Of a DNA stretch of 64,000 nucleotides, positions 33,913-46,758 are shown piece by piece. The DNA is from Chondrosia reniformis. Taxonomy: Eukaryota > Porifera > Demospongiae > Chondrillida > Chondrillidae. The stretch's first letter is position 1; the number at the start of each line of letters is the position of its first letter. A model generated the notes under the pieces. The model searched no databases and was not told where the DNA came from. It was given only the letters and a program-made list of their open reading frames with translations. A program made the position numbers and the translations under genes. Location: NCBI GenBank assembly GCA_947172415.1, contig OX359202.1, positions 3,632,001 to 3,696,000 of the forward strand. The letters run 5' to 3'.

Positions 33913-36823
33913 AATTGGTGAGGTAGTTGACTACTTTTGGAGAATTGAATTCCAGTTGAGGGGATCTCCACATGTCCATTCCATGTGGTGGATATGGGAT
34001 GCTCCTAACTTAGATACTACAGCTGGAAGGCAGATTGCTCAACAGTACATTGATAGATACATTTCTGTAAATATTCCAACACATGGTTGCAAAGATGAAG
34101 AACTTCGTTCTTTGGTGTTGAGAGTGCAGCAGCACCATCATACATCTACCTGAAGGAAAGCAACACGAAGGGGGACAAATGTGGCAGACTGCCGATTTGA
34201 TTTTCCTCAACCTTTGTCAGAAGATACACGGCTGAAAAGCCATGATGATCCTGGAAACAAGTCCAGGTTCTACGTCTTGAAGAGATCAGAAGGGGAAGAA
34301 AACTGCAATCCATACAATACACACCTTCTGAAGGCATGGAAAGCTAATGTGGATTTACAATTGATTGGATCAGTATATGGCACAGCTGCATATGTGTGTT
34401 CCTACATGTGTAAATCAGAAAGTGAAGAAGTCAGGAAAGCTATTTGAGATGCATTGGAAAGCTTGCCCCCTCAGGCTTCAACAAGAAAGTGTCTGTCAAA
34501 GATTGGCAACACAATGCTGACCCATCGTGAGTTGAGTGCCCAGGAGGCAGCATATCGATTGTGTCACTTGCCTTTGAAAGAAAATTCAAGAAAAGTTGTA
34601 TTCCTTAACACTGCCAGACCAGAGAAGAGAACGAGGTTACTCAAGAGTAGGTCTGAATTGCTTGAATTGGAGGATGATTCCTCTGATATTTTTGCCCCTG
34701 GTATCTTTGATAGATATGCTTCTAGACCTGACACACCAGAATTTGCAAGCATGACCTTGGCTCATTTTGCAGTGTGCTATGATGTAGATACACGAGGTGT
34801 TGGGGAAGCTGGAAATGGACCAGCACAGCCTCGTAACCAGTTGCAGAATGACATGGGATGGGTCTGTCTGAGAAGGAAGCAAGCCTGTCTTCGAATCCCA
34901 GTACAGACAGTAGAAAGTCATGGTGATGACTATTACTACAGTTTGCTGCTACTAAACATCCTTGGAGGAAGGAACCTGAGGATCTGTTGAAAGGTCACTC
35001 TTCTGCAATGGAGGCTTTCATTGTACGAGAAGGAGAAATGGTTGTTTTGAATGCTCACAATCATGCCTTTGCAGATGAAGTGTAAAAGGCTGCTGTGCAA
35101 TTACAGGCCTTGGAAGATGATGCCTACCAAGATGTCATTGCCCCAATGCACAGCAGGCTCAAAGGGAGGATGCTGCACAACCCTTTATTGAAGCTGAAAG
35201 AGGGTTGATGAACCCAGAGCATTTCATGGAGCCAGCACGCCTTGATGATGACAATCTGATTGCAATAGATGCAGAACATATGCTACTAAATGACAATGAT
35301 GACGACATTGGAGCCATGAGTAGACACTCCCTTACTGATAGAGAAATACAAGGCATCAGAGTATGCCTGGTGAATTACCCACAGAGGTATATGTGAGATT
35401 CTTAGATCCCAATGTGGGGAAATTGTCAAAGGTACCAGTTGTCTCGGAGCAACAGGATGTTGTACCAATTCAGCCTTTTTCTGCACATTTCTACGGAAAG
35501 GAAGGTACACTCCTGCAGAGAACACAGATTCCCTTGATTCTGTGCCGGGCAGCAACTATTCACAAGGTGCAAGGATTGTCTCTTGATGCAGCAGTCATGG
35601 ATTTAGGGAAGGATATATTTGAACCTGGAATGGCCTATGTAGCTCTTAGTCGTGTGCGCACACTGAATGGAGTGGCCCTGCTGAACTTTCAGCCAAAGCA
35701 GATGACAGCAAACAAGAGAGTCCATGAGGAAATGGCAAGGCTACGACAAGAATCTGCTCATAGTGGTGAGGAATCAGAAAAGAGGAGCTAATATCAGGTC
35801 ATTTTGTCCAAAATTGTAGTCAAAATGAGGAGAAATCAAGTGCTGCAGTAAAGGGTAGTAGTGCTTTGGTACACAATGGCAAGTGCATGTCACAATGGTA
35901 TGTTAAGATTGGGGATAAAGGGACACATGGCAAGGAGCATACATCGGAACCATTAGTGGATGGCAGTCAGTCTGTGCATTCAGACATCCCAATTACCTAT
36001 GTTGACACACTGGTGTTGTCACTGAAAACAATTCTTGAAGCTATAGTGACTAGTAACACTTTGAATAGTGAGTCTATAGTAAGGTGGTCCAAGTGTCATC
36101 ACAGTGAATTACAGACTATTCTTAAAGTGGTCAATCGTCCTTCCCAGGCAACTTTCAGTAATATGCATCATCAAGTGGATGTTGCAGTAAAAGACAAAGT
36201 CTTTCCAGCCTTTACGTCACAGTACATGCCAGTTAGCACTAAAGGAGGTGGAAATTGTATGTATCATATTCTATCTTTGGCGCTTTGTGGAACAGAGCAG
36301 TACATGTGCCACTTGAGATTGGTGACCGCTTATAGCCTCATTGTGCATCAACAACATATGCTAAAAGTCATTCAGCCAACTGCTAGGATTGCAGAAACGA
36401 GATGCCACTTCAGTTGCTAAAGCAGCAGAAGTACAGTGGCAGGAACTACTTCACAGTTCAATCACTGACAAGTCATGGGGAAACCAATTTCATCTGCATG
36501 CACTGGCAATAATTTTGGAGAGGTCCATTTGGTTGTATGGTGTAATGCACAGCAGATGTCTTCAAGATGAAGGAAAGCAGCTCCAACCAATTAAGCAGGA
36601 TGTCACACCTACTGAATTGCAAAATCTGTTTGAAATGAGAGACAAGCGGTTGAACAACAGTATTTGCTATCGCTCTTATGTAGTCCCAGAAGAGCATGTT
36701 CCACTTTTAGGATTTTTGGATTCCTCTCATTTCACTGCCATTCTTCCAATGGTGTCTGCAAAATGTTCCTTAGGGTTTGCTCCATTTACCACCTTCATGT
36801 CACAGTGGGCTCCTGAAGAGTGA
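33913..36823 (+). pseudogene. Partial Rep, linker, helicase end and OTU of internal copy
   Basis: Frame 33,956-34,153 holds the HUH motif (RGSPHVHSMWW); 34,181-34,447 holds the two-tyrosine motif Y-V-C-S-Y-M-C-K; 34,454-34,990 the linker; 35,205-35,396 the pre-helicase part; 35,363-35,791 the helicase end with HKVQGLSLDAAVMDLG; 35,866-36,420 and 36,389-36,823 the OTU-like part, with GGGNCMYHILSLAL and SSHFTAILPM. About six frame breaks plus the deletion. Several breaks differ from the larger copy, for example the Tyr and linker frames are longer here, so the two decayed independently. Confidence 0.85.
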
Positions 36824-37861
36824 TATACACAAATGTGCCAACTACCATCATCGGTTGCAGTGTTTGTGTATCAAGGCAAGTGAATGGTAGAATGTGGTGA
36901 CTGAGAAGGCTGACATGGTGATGTCCTATTATATAGAATTCAGTATTGGAGGCTACTTTCTACACACTGAAGTATATTTGTACTTTGCATATAATATATT
37001 TTCTAAGTGTTTGTAAAATTCCTACATCAACAATGTGTTTTGACAATAAGTCACACTCTACAGCCATACAGGGTGTTAGTATGAGTTCATAGGTGCTTTG
37101 TAATTTTGAATGTTTTCTCTGATGTGTGGTTGGCAGTGTCACAGTTAGTGTCCTTTTTGTGCTTTACTAAGAAGCAAGGATGCATGGAGCAGTCAATTTA
37201 AAAGCTTTCTGGTAAGTCAACAGTTTCAATTTCTTGAATTGTATACCTCATTTGGCTTTCACTTACAAACTTCATTACAAATTTCAAATTGTTCTCACAT
37301 CATTGCAGGTCACTCCTTACCTTCACAACTAGAGGGAAAATAATATAGAAGAAGATACATGTTTTGATTACTATAAACGCATAACTTAGACCTGCATTGG
37401 GGAGACATGAGGAGTGAGCAAGCATTTCATTAGCAAGTCTAACAAGCAAGTGTATATATAATATGATTGCTAATTAACTCATGCACATTACTGCGAAGTA
37501 CTGTTACTTTGTAAGTGTACTATTTTTCTTCAGGTATCCACATATTCTTTCCAACAAATTAATGCATTTCTGAGAAGCACTGGATAAACATGTTTGGAAT
37601 CAAAGAAAGAAACCATACCTATACCATATTTATCATATCTCAGTTATTGCACTATTAACTTACAAGTCATTTTAGTGCATACTTCAGTGTTCCTGCAAAA
37701 CACAGGCTTCATTGTACCAAGAGCTAATACTCTTCCCTCAAACTCTTTTTTCTGTTTCTAATGTACTTATTAGATGATGATTGATCATAGAAGTGTTTAT
37801 TACAGTATACCAGTAGCATGAACATGATTGGTAATTAAAGGACACAGTGACCGAAGGGAGC

Positions 37862-37895
37862 CAAGTAGTTCGAGTTTTTTAACTCGAACTACTTG
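37862..37895 (+). repeat. Helentron 3' terminal hairpin, internal copy
   Basis: CAAGTAGTTCGAGTT, TTTT, AACTCGAACTACTTG: a perfect 15-bp stem. It lacks the GC-rich loop of the outer terminus, and the next bases are TTTTT, matching the T-T insertion preference of Helentrons. Confidence 0.9.
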
Positions 37896-38227
37896 TTTTT
37901 CATTACGCTTCTAATTGAAAGTACTTGGAGACTTGGTTGGACTTCAATATGGCTATCTACTGGTATTCCAAACGATTTTGGAAGCTTAAGTGTCCTGAAC
38001 ATGATAGAAAAGATTCAGCTTCATGAAGGCCACCATTTGCAAAAACGATGTATTGACGTATAAATTAAGTGTTACAATAGTTTCGTTTGAACTTGTATTA
38101 TACATATAGCGACGTATAAAATAAGTGTTATATTAGTTGCGTATTATATATATATTCATCCGTAACATGAAGCCATACATAAATCGCGTTATGAAAACAA
38201 TAGAGGAGGCTGCCTATGGCAGCCCCT
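37896..38227 (-). repeat. Helentron 5' terminal region with 170-bp direct repeat
   Basis: Holds the right copy of the 170-bp repeat (37,896-38,065), then the 5' region shared with N1 (ACGTATAAATTAAGTGTTAC, CGTAACATGAAGCC). It ends with GGCTGCC-TAT-GGCAGCC at 38,208-38,225, a perfect 7-bp hairpin forming the 5' terminus of the giant element on the minus strand. Confidence 0.8.
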
Positions 38228-39132
38228 AAAAATAGTACATACACCTAGTACATACACCTAATACATACAAAAAGTACATACAACTAGTATATACAACTAG
38301 AAACTAGTACATACAACTATATAATTCATAGAAAGAGTACATAATACTTGAACATACAACTAGTACATTCAATTCGTACATACAACTAGCACAAACAACT
38401 AGGACATATAATTAGTACACACAACTATTACATATAACAAGTACATACACATATATCTAGAAAATATAAATAGTACACACAGCTAGTGCATACAACTAGT
38501 ACATACAACTAGTACACACACATATAACTAACACATACAAATAGTAAATACAACTAGAATATAAAACTAGTACGTACAACTAGTACATGTGACTAGTACA
38601 TACAACTAGTGCATACAAATAGTACATACAACTAGGCCATATAACTAGTACATACACCTACTATATATAACTGGTACATATAACTAGTACATACAACTAG
38701 TGTATAGTATATACAACTAGTACCTCCCTAGTACCTAGTATAGTTAGGACTAGAAACTACAACTAGTATATACTACTAGTACATACAACTAGTACATATT
38801 ACTAGTACATACAACAACTAGTTCATAAAGCTAGTTCAAACAACTAGTACATGCAACAAGTATCTAGTACATACAAATAGAACCTACCTAGTACATAGTA
38901 TAACTAGTACAAGAATCAACAACTGGTACATACACATAGTACATATAACTAGAACTTACAACTAGTATATACAACTAGAAACTAGTAAATACTACTAGTT
39001 CATAGAACGAGTACATAAAACTATATATAACATACAACTTGAATAGATATCTAGTACATAGCAAATATTAACAACTAGTATATACATACAATTTTACGTA
39101 CAACTGGTTCATATCTAGTACATACAACTAGT
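38228..39132 (-). repeat. 13-bp satellite, A-sense
   Basis: Resumes the array broken at 18,487. From about 38,270 it matches 39,955 onward (displacement about 1.69 kb) including CATTCAATTCGTAC and ATATATCTAGAAAATATAAA phrases. No gene seen. Confidence 0.9.
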
Positions 39133-39430
39133 ACATAACACCTTATTTAACTTTTGGTGCCAAAATAGTGTATATAAGGCCCATAGAGAGCCAAGGATTC
39201 ACAGTAGAACAAGATAAAGAAAAAGACAAAGACTCCCAGGATCACTGATGAAGGGTGGAATTCCCAGAAACGGCTGTCTGACCCAGTGGAGAAGAAGATG
39301 AAAGAAGGGAAAAGAAGGAAGAAAAGACTACTGTATCTTCATCTAAAGCTCTTTTTAGGTTTAGTTCCCCTATAGGCTCTTTTTACAGAAGAGGCATATA
39401 GCATGTAGGAAAATGGTATCTTAGATTTTT
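39133..39430 (+). mobile_element. 0.3-kb insert with TATA-like box and hammerhead-like core
   Basis: A non-satellite segment containing GTGTATATAAGGCCC (TATA-like), a purine-rich run (AAGATAAAGAAAAAGACAAAG) and CTGATGA-AGGG...TCCCA-GAAAC. The last pattern has the order of a hammerhead ribozyme core (CTGANGA, short stem II, GAAA), but the pair next to the core would be A-A and stems I/III are not obvious. Such cores are known in Penelope-like elements and retrozymes. Probably a fragment of a retroelement terminal region; borders approximate. Confidence 0.4.
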
Positions 39431-42400
39431 CATACAATTAATACATACAAATAGTACATATATATACTACATTTGATTGGTACATACAAATAGTATCGAG
39501 TACATACAACTAGTATATACAGCTAGTACATTCAACTAGTACATACAACCACTACATAAACAGGAAACTTGTACATAAAACTAGTACATAGCTACTACAT
39601 ACAACTAGTATATACATACAACTAGTGCATACAACTAATACATACAATTAGTACATACAACTAGTACATCCAACTACTGCATACAACCAGTACCTATATC
39701 TAGTAAATATAACTAGTACTAGTACATACAACTAGTACATACAACTAGTACGTTAAAGTAGTACTAACAACTAGTACATACAACTAATTCCTACTCAGTA
39801 CCTACTATAACTAGTACTAGAACCTACAATGAGTACATACAGCTAGCACATACAACAAGTACAGGAAACTAATGCATACAACTGGTACATACAACTACTA
39901 CATATAACCAGTACATACACATATAACTAGTATATAAAACTAGTACATACAAAAAGTACATACAACTAGTATATACAACTAGAAACTAGTACATACAACT
40001 AAATCATAGAAAGAGTACATAAAACTTGAACATACAACTAGTACATTCAATTCGTACTTACAACTAGCACAAACAACTAGGACATATAATTAGTACATAC
40101 ACCTATTACATATAACGAGTACATACACATATATCTAGAAAATATAAATAGTACACACAGCTAGTGCATACAACTAGTACATATAACTAGTACATATAAC
40201 TAGTACACACACATATAACTAACACATACCAATAGTAAATACAACTAGAATATAAAACTAGTACGTACAACTAGTACATGTGACTAGTACATACAACTGA
40301 TGCATACAAATAGTACATACAACTAGGCCATATAACTAGTACATACACCTACTATATATAACTGGTACATATAACTAGTACATACAACTAGTGTATAGTA
40401 TATACAACTAGTACCTCCCTAGTACCTAGTATAGTTAGGACTAGAAACTACAACTAGTATATACTACTAGTACATACAACTAGTACATATTACTAGTACA
40501 TACAACAATTACACACTACTTATACATTCAACTAGTACAAATAACTACTACAATCGACTAGTACATACAAATAGTATTGAGTACATACAACTAGTACATA
40601 CAACTAGTGCATACAATTAGTACACACAAAGAGTACATACAGCTAGTAAATATAACTAGTACATACTACTAGTACATAAAACTAGTACATATAACTGGTA
40701 CATATAACTAGTACATATAAACAGTACATACAACTAGTTCATAAAGCTAGTTCAAACAACTAGTACATTCAACAAATATCTAGTACATACAACTACAACC
40801 TACCTAGAACATAGTATAACTAGTACAGGAATTAACAACTGGTATATACACATAGTACATACAACTAGTACTTACAACTAGTACATACAACTAGAAACTA
40901 GTAACTAGTACAAATCTAGTACAGCCAATTGGTACATAGAACTAGTAAACCTTTTGATATAACTAGTACATAAGTAGTACATACAATTAGTACATAGAAC
41001 TAGTTAAAACAATTAGAAAATACAACTACTACATACACCTAGTATATACAATTTGTACATGCAATTTGTACAATTACACACAACTGGTACATACAACTAG
41101 TATATACACCTAGTATCTAGTACATACAAATAGAACCTAACTAGTACATAGTATAACTAGTAAATACAACTAGGATATAAAACTAGTATCTACAACTAGA
41201 ACTTGCAACTAGTACTTATAACTAGTACCTACAACTAGTAAATATACCTAGAAGTAGTCCATACAACTAGTACATACATCTATTACTTGCAACTAGTATA
41301 TATACCTAGCATACACATCTACCACATATAACTAAAACATGAAAATATAACTAGAACATCAAAATAGTACATAAACATACTACATACAAGAAGTCCATAC
41401 AACTACTAGTACATAGAACGAGTACATAAAACTAAGACCTATAACTAGTACACACCTACTACATATAATTAGTACATTAATATATAACTAGTTCTTATGA
41501 ATAGGGCATCCATATGGTATATATAACTAGTACATAAAACTAGTTCATGGAACTAGAAACTAGTACATACAACTAATATATACATAAAACTAGTACATTT
41601 AACTAATTCATACAACTAGGTTTTACAATTAGGTCGTTCAACTACTTCAAACAACTATAAACTAGTACATATAACAAGTACATGCAACTAGTACATGCAA
41701 CTAGTACATACAACTAGTTTATAAAACTAGTACATACAACTAGTTCATACAACTAGTATTTACAATTAGTACGTACCACTAGTTCATACAACTAGTAACA
41801 AGTACATATAACTAGTACATTCAACTAGTACATACAACTTTTAAAAACAACTGGGATATATATCTAGTACATACACCTACTACATACAACTAGTACATAC
41901 ACATATACCTGGTAATTATAAATAGTACATACAACTAGTACATAGAACTGTTACATAAAACTAGTACATACAACTAGAAACTAGTCCATACAACTAGTAT
42001 ATATTTAACACTACTACATTTAACTAGTACATAAAACTAGTATATACATACAAAGAGTACATACAACTAGTTCATAAAATTAGTAGGTACAACTAGTTCA
42101 CACAACTAGTAACTAGTACATTTAACTAGTACATTCGACTATGACATACAACTAGTATATACAACTAGTACATACAACTACTTCATAAAACTAGTATATA
42201 GCTAGTACAAAGAACTAGTGCATACATCTTGATCATATAACTGGTTCATATCTAGTACATCCAACTAGGACATACAACTAGTACATCCAATTAGTACAAA
42301 AAAATTGGTTCAAACAAACAAACAAGTAGTATATAGAACGAATTCCTTCCTAGTTCCTAGCATAACTTGTACCAGAACCTACCACTAGTTAAAAAAGCTA

Positions 42401-43973
42401 GTAGATACAACTAGTACCAAATACTAGTACAAAGCTAGTACATACAACTAGTATAAAAATACTATTAGTACACAGAACATGTACATACACTTAGAACATA
42501 CAACTAGTACTTTCAACTAGTATATATAACAAGTACACACATCTACTACATATAACTAATATATTAACATATAACTAGTATATATGGATAGTACATACAC
42601 ATAGTACATACAACTAGAAACTAGTACATACAAATAGTACCTACAACTAGTACAAAGCTAGTACATACAACTAGTATAAACATACAACTAGTACAGGGAA
42701 CATGTACATACAATTAGCACATACAACTAGTACTTTCAACTAGTACTTAAAACAAGTACAAACACCTACTACAAATAACTAATACATAAACATATAACCA
42801 GTATATATGAATAGTACAAACACATAGTATATACAACTAAATACTAGTACATACAACTAGTATATATATAAAACTACTAGTACATATAAACAGTACATAC
42901 AACTAGTTCATAAAACTAGTTCAAACAACTAGTACATGCAACAAGTATCTAGTACACACAAATAGAACCTACCTAGTACATGGTATAACTAGTACAAGAA
43001 TCAACAACTGGTACATACACATAGTACATATAACTAGAACTTACAACTAGTACATATAACTAGAAACTAGTAAATACTTCCAGTTCATATAACAAGTATA
43101 TAATACTATATATAACATACAACTTGAATATACATCTAGTACATAGCTTATATTATATACATAAAACTATTAAGTACAACTGGTACATAACTAGTATATC
43201 CAATTAGTACATACAACTAATACATTCAACTAGTCCATACAACTAGGAAGAACAACTAGGACATACAACTAGTTCATACATCTACTACATATAACTAGTA
43301 AATACACATATACCTAGTAATTATGAATAGTACATACAACTAGGTACATACAACTAGTGCATACATTTAGTACATACAACTAGTACATACAACTATAAAC
43401 TAGTACATATAACTGGTTCATAGAACGAGTACATAATATTAGAACGTACTACTTGTATATACAACTAGTGCATAGCTATTATTTATGACCAGTATATACA
43501 TACAACTAGTACATACAACTGGTACATAACTAGTACCTGCAACTAGTACATACAAATAAACCAAACAATTAGTACATACAACTATTACATACAACTTTTA
43601 CATAAAGCTAGTACCTACAACTAGTAAATATAACTAGTACTAGTCCATACAACTAGGACATATAACTAGTATGTCCAACTAGTACGTACAACTAGTACAT
43701 ACAACTAGTACCTACAACTAGTAAATATAACTAGTACTAGTCCATACAACTAGTACATACAACTAGTATCTAGTACATACAACTAGAACCTAAAACTTGT
43801 ACATAGCTTGTATATACGAGCAGTATATACATACAATTAATACACAGAACTTGTACATACATTTAGCACATGCAACTACTACACACCACTAATTCATACA
43901 ACTAGGACCTAAAACGAGTAAATATAGCTAGTTCTAGGACATACAACAAGTACATACAACTAGTACAGAGAAT
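39431..43973 (-). repeat. 13-bp satellite, A-sense
   Basis: Contains the phrase TCCAACTACTGCATACAACC (39,668), which recurs at about 5,985, 18,225, 50,180 and 50,826, and a stretch (40,530-40,720) nearly identical to 47,300-47,480. The 41-43 kb part is more diverged. No gene seen. Confidence 0.92.
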
Positions 43974-44321
43974 TACCGTAGTTCGGAAAATTTTCGTGGG
44001 AACCATTTTCGTGTTAAATTTTTTTGTTTGGGGGCTAGATTGAAAATATATTACCACAAAAATTTATAGACGTTACGTAATTACGGTTGTTGCTGCTGGT
44101 ACTTCGGACGAAAGTGAGCCCTTTGGATCCAGTAAGAGTCCTTGCACTGCAGGTATCGCAGTAGAGCCATTTTGGCTGTCCTCGGCTATGTTGCATTTAC
44201 ATATACGTAGGTGGTACAACGTGTTATTATTCGTTGTTAAAAATATTTTGTGTGATACATTTTTGTGGTTTGAGCCAACAACGAAAATATTTTAACAACG
44301 AAAATTTCCCGAATTACGGTA
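43974..44321. mobile_element. 348-bp MITE with TA flanks
   Basis: Ends TACCGTAGTTCGGAAAATTT and, at the right, its inverse with about two mismatches in 24 bases. Counting TA as the target duplication, the repeats start CCGTA. Central sequence has no frame of note. TA duplication fits Tc1/mariner-like or similar families; no transposase to decide. Confidence 0.8.
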
Positions 44322-44458
44322 GTACATACAACAAGCTAATATAGCTAGTAAATACAAGTAGTACATATGCCTAGTACATACACATATATATAGTATATAT
44401 AAATAGTACATACAACTAGTATATATAACTAGTACAAACAACTAGTACATCCACCCAG
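44322..44458 (-). repeat. 13-bp satellite, A-sense
   Basis: Short piece between MITE and LINE; ends CATCCACCCAG, the left target duplication of the LINE. Confidence 0.85.
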
Positions 44459-46758
44459 AAACAAAAGCCTTAACGGAGAACCTTGTTACTTCTTGCCTTA
44501 GTTTACTAAGGCAAAGAGTATCTTGCTTGGACAACCCTCAGTCAGTTATGTTTTCCCTTCTTGGGTTTTTAGCCAGAAGCCTCGGCTTTGCCTCTTCCGG
44601 CAGGTGCGCATCGGGCAAATTTTGACGGTCATAATAGGAAGGAGTACCTCCATACACAAATTCACCACTGCTTTCCAGAGGTCGACAGGCAAGGACCGGG
44701 ACAGGACTACTTATCATCCAGGCTCCAAACCCTCAACAGATAGATGTCGCCTCAATATCCTCACAGCCGAACAGAGAACAGTTCTCTGAATGGCTCTCAT
44801 AACTTCTACAGCACTTTTTGACAGCTTTGGAATTCCCCTAAGGTCTTCAAGGAGCATCTCCACTGTCCCCAAAGCACCAATTATCATCAGGACTACCTTA
44901 ATTCGGTAACCCCTAAATTGTTTCCTCATATCAGCCACCAGCTTTTGGTACTTTTTGGAACTTCTCTTGCCATCTTCCATTAATATTGCTGTCAGTAGGA
45001 ACTGACATCTCAATAATGTAGATGGACTTACATAGCCGATCCTCAACCACTAAGTCTGGCCTTCTTTCTGTCATTTCTTCATCTGTAGGGATGCTAGGAT
45101 CCCACAAGATTTTGACAGACCTATTCTCATAGACTGGTTTTGCTTCTAGTTTGTACCAGGGCTCTTCCTGCTTGAATCCATATTCTTTCAACAATCTCCA
45201 CAACACTATCAGTATTGCCCGGTCATGTCTCTCTTTGTAGAGAGAAAATCCCTTGGGCCGACATATGTTTAGTATGTGTTTGACCGTTTCCATAGCCTTG
45301 CCACATTCTCTGCACATTAGGAGGCTAGAATTCCTCAGAATCCTATTTTGGTACCACCTAGTGTGCAGCACATCATCTTGGGCTGCGAGAATCAGAGCCT
45401 CAGTTTGAGATCTGAGTCTCCCCTCAGAAAGCCACACATAAGACTCCCTATTTGTGACTTGTCTGTGGTATGAGCCCTGGTGAGACTTTTCGGCTAGGTT
45501 ACTTTTTAACCTTTCAGTGTGAGCCTCCTGGAGCTCATGTGCCACTCTCCTTCATTCTCCTACACTATTTTGTGAGGGATCTGTCTTCAGCCACATTTCC
45601 GGTTCTAGTTCTATTCCGTGGCTTTTCAGTATCAATCTGGCTTCTTTCAAGACAGTCCTCCTCTGCTTTGAGCACTCCATACACTTTTGGTGTTTAACCA
45701 CAACAGCTATGAGTGGATCATTGGCAGTATGGAGGTATCTTGCCAGATTCACAACAGCCCTTTCGTGATCCAAAGGAAAACTAAAGAGCCCTCTACCACC
45801 TTGAGAGCGAGGCAAGTTCACTCTTTCAATGGTAGAGTTTTAGTGATGACACTGGTACTTTCTCATGATCTTTCTCACCATTCGGTCCAGTTTTGGAAGC
45901 TCACTTTGAGTCCCCTTCAAAACTGGGTAAGAGTATCTCAATAGAGACGCACACAGCATGTTAGAGGCTTCTGCAGCATTCTTACCTTTGATGTGAGAGC
46001 CCCACATTTTGTGGAGTCTCCTCCTCAATTCGTTGATCAAGCAAGCTTTGACCTGGCTGTCATTTACCTCAAACAGTTGTTCTAGCCCTAGGTACTCATA
46101 GGGAGTACCTTTTTCAAGGCTCCTTATGGATTCTTCACTGCGTTCAGGGTTGTCTGAGCCAGCCAGAACTTTCCCTTTTGCATGTGAGCTGTTCCACACT
46201 TTCTCACTCCAAACCTCATACCAATGGCATTTGAGGTTTTCTCCACACATTACATGGCTTCCCTGAGTTTATCAGGACCTCCAGCATATATCTTAAGGTC
46301 ATCCATGTACAACAAGTGTGACATGGTGTTCCTTTACCCATTATGCCAGAGGGTATATCCTTTGGTTCTGTTAGGAACTTGGGATTTGGGAGCTATGGCC
46401 AGACAAAAGAGGAGTGGCGATAAGGAGTCTCCTTGGAAGAGTCCCCTGTTATATTTAACAGGGGTGCTCCTAACCACCTTCCCCGCAGTCCTCAACTCAA
46501 GCACAGTAGCCCAGTATTTGGAGAAGAGCTCTATAGATCTCCGGATCCAACCTGGGCACTTGATTGTTTTAAGAACCTTCATCACCCAATTGTTAGGGAC
46601 CATGTCATATGCCTTCTCATAATCGATCCATGCCACACTAAGTGGCTTGCCCATAATTTTGGCATCTAGACAGATTGATTGATCCAGCAGTAGACAGTCC
46701 ACACAGCCCCACCTCCCTTTTCTCATGGCCCTTTGGGCCATAGGTAGAAGATCATTAG
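44459..46758 (-). mobile_element. LINE with restriction-like endonuclease, 5'-truncated copy
   Basis: Minus-strand copy lacking the first 2 kb of the element at 53,696-58,047. It starts inside the reverse transcriptase (LLPMAQRAMRKGRWGC). Frames: 46,334-46,816 with WIDYEKAYDMVPNNWV and RGLFQGDSLSPLLFCLAIAP; 45,840-46,250 thumb; 45,552-45,821; 44,931-45,545 with the CCHC-like MCRECGKAMETVKHILNIC and endonuclease ERRPDLVVED, then IYIIEMSVPTD; and 44,714-45,046 the C-terminus VVLMIIGALGTVEMLLEDL. Target duplication CATMCACCCAG (44,448-44,458 and 46,759-46,769, 10 of 11). 5' truncation is the usual outcome of target-primed reverse transcription. At least four breaks. Confidence 0.9.

Larger units (their letters stand above)
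33913..37895 (+). mobile_element. Internal inverted, 5'-truncated Helentron copy
   Basis: Reverse-complement match to 18,488-23,625 at high identity, ending at its own 3' hairpin (37,862-37,895). It starts inside the Rep domain at ATTGGTGAGGTAG and lacks the N-terminal ORF. An internal deletion of about 1.1 kb at 35,349 removes the Walker A and B motifs (equivalent to about 21,078-22,198), at a short AGAGAA match. It therefore cannot encode an active helicase. It lies inside the 5' part of the large element, in the opposite sense. Confidence 0.88.
18488..38227 (-). mobile_element. Giant composite Helentron, 19.7 kb
   Basis: One rolling-circle transposon read on the minus strand, 5' end at 38,227 and 3' end at 18,488. 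Evidence seen directly: satellite to the left ends ACTAGTATATAA, and to the right resumes AAAAATAGTACATACACC; joined, they recreate the uninterrupted phrase at about 6,541-6,570, up to one or two shared A residues (T on the element strand). The 5' end has a GGCTGCC-ATA-GGCAGCC hairpin; the 3' end has the inverted motif GGCAGCCC about 30 bases inside a terminal 15-bp hairpin. An offset inverted pair, a terminal 3' hairpin and insertion between T residues are features known for Helentrons. The coding part (19,582-26,745) has Rep, helicase and OTU-like regions. The 5' 11 kb is cargo. About a dozen frame breaks make it non-functional. Alternative: independent neighbouring insertions, but the reconstructed site argues against this. 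Confidence 0.82.

Noticed and set aside
18488-38227. Two independent Helitron insertions in opposite sense
   Set aside because: Satellite flanks rejoin across the whole block, and the right end carries a Helentron 5' terminus, so a single composite element is simpler.
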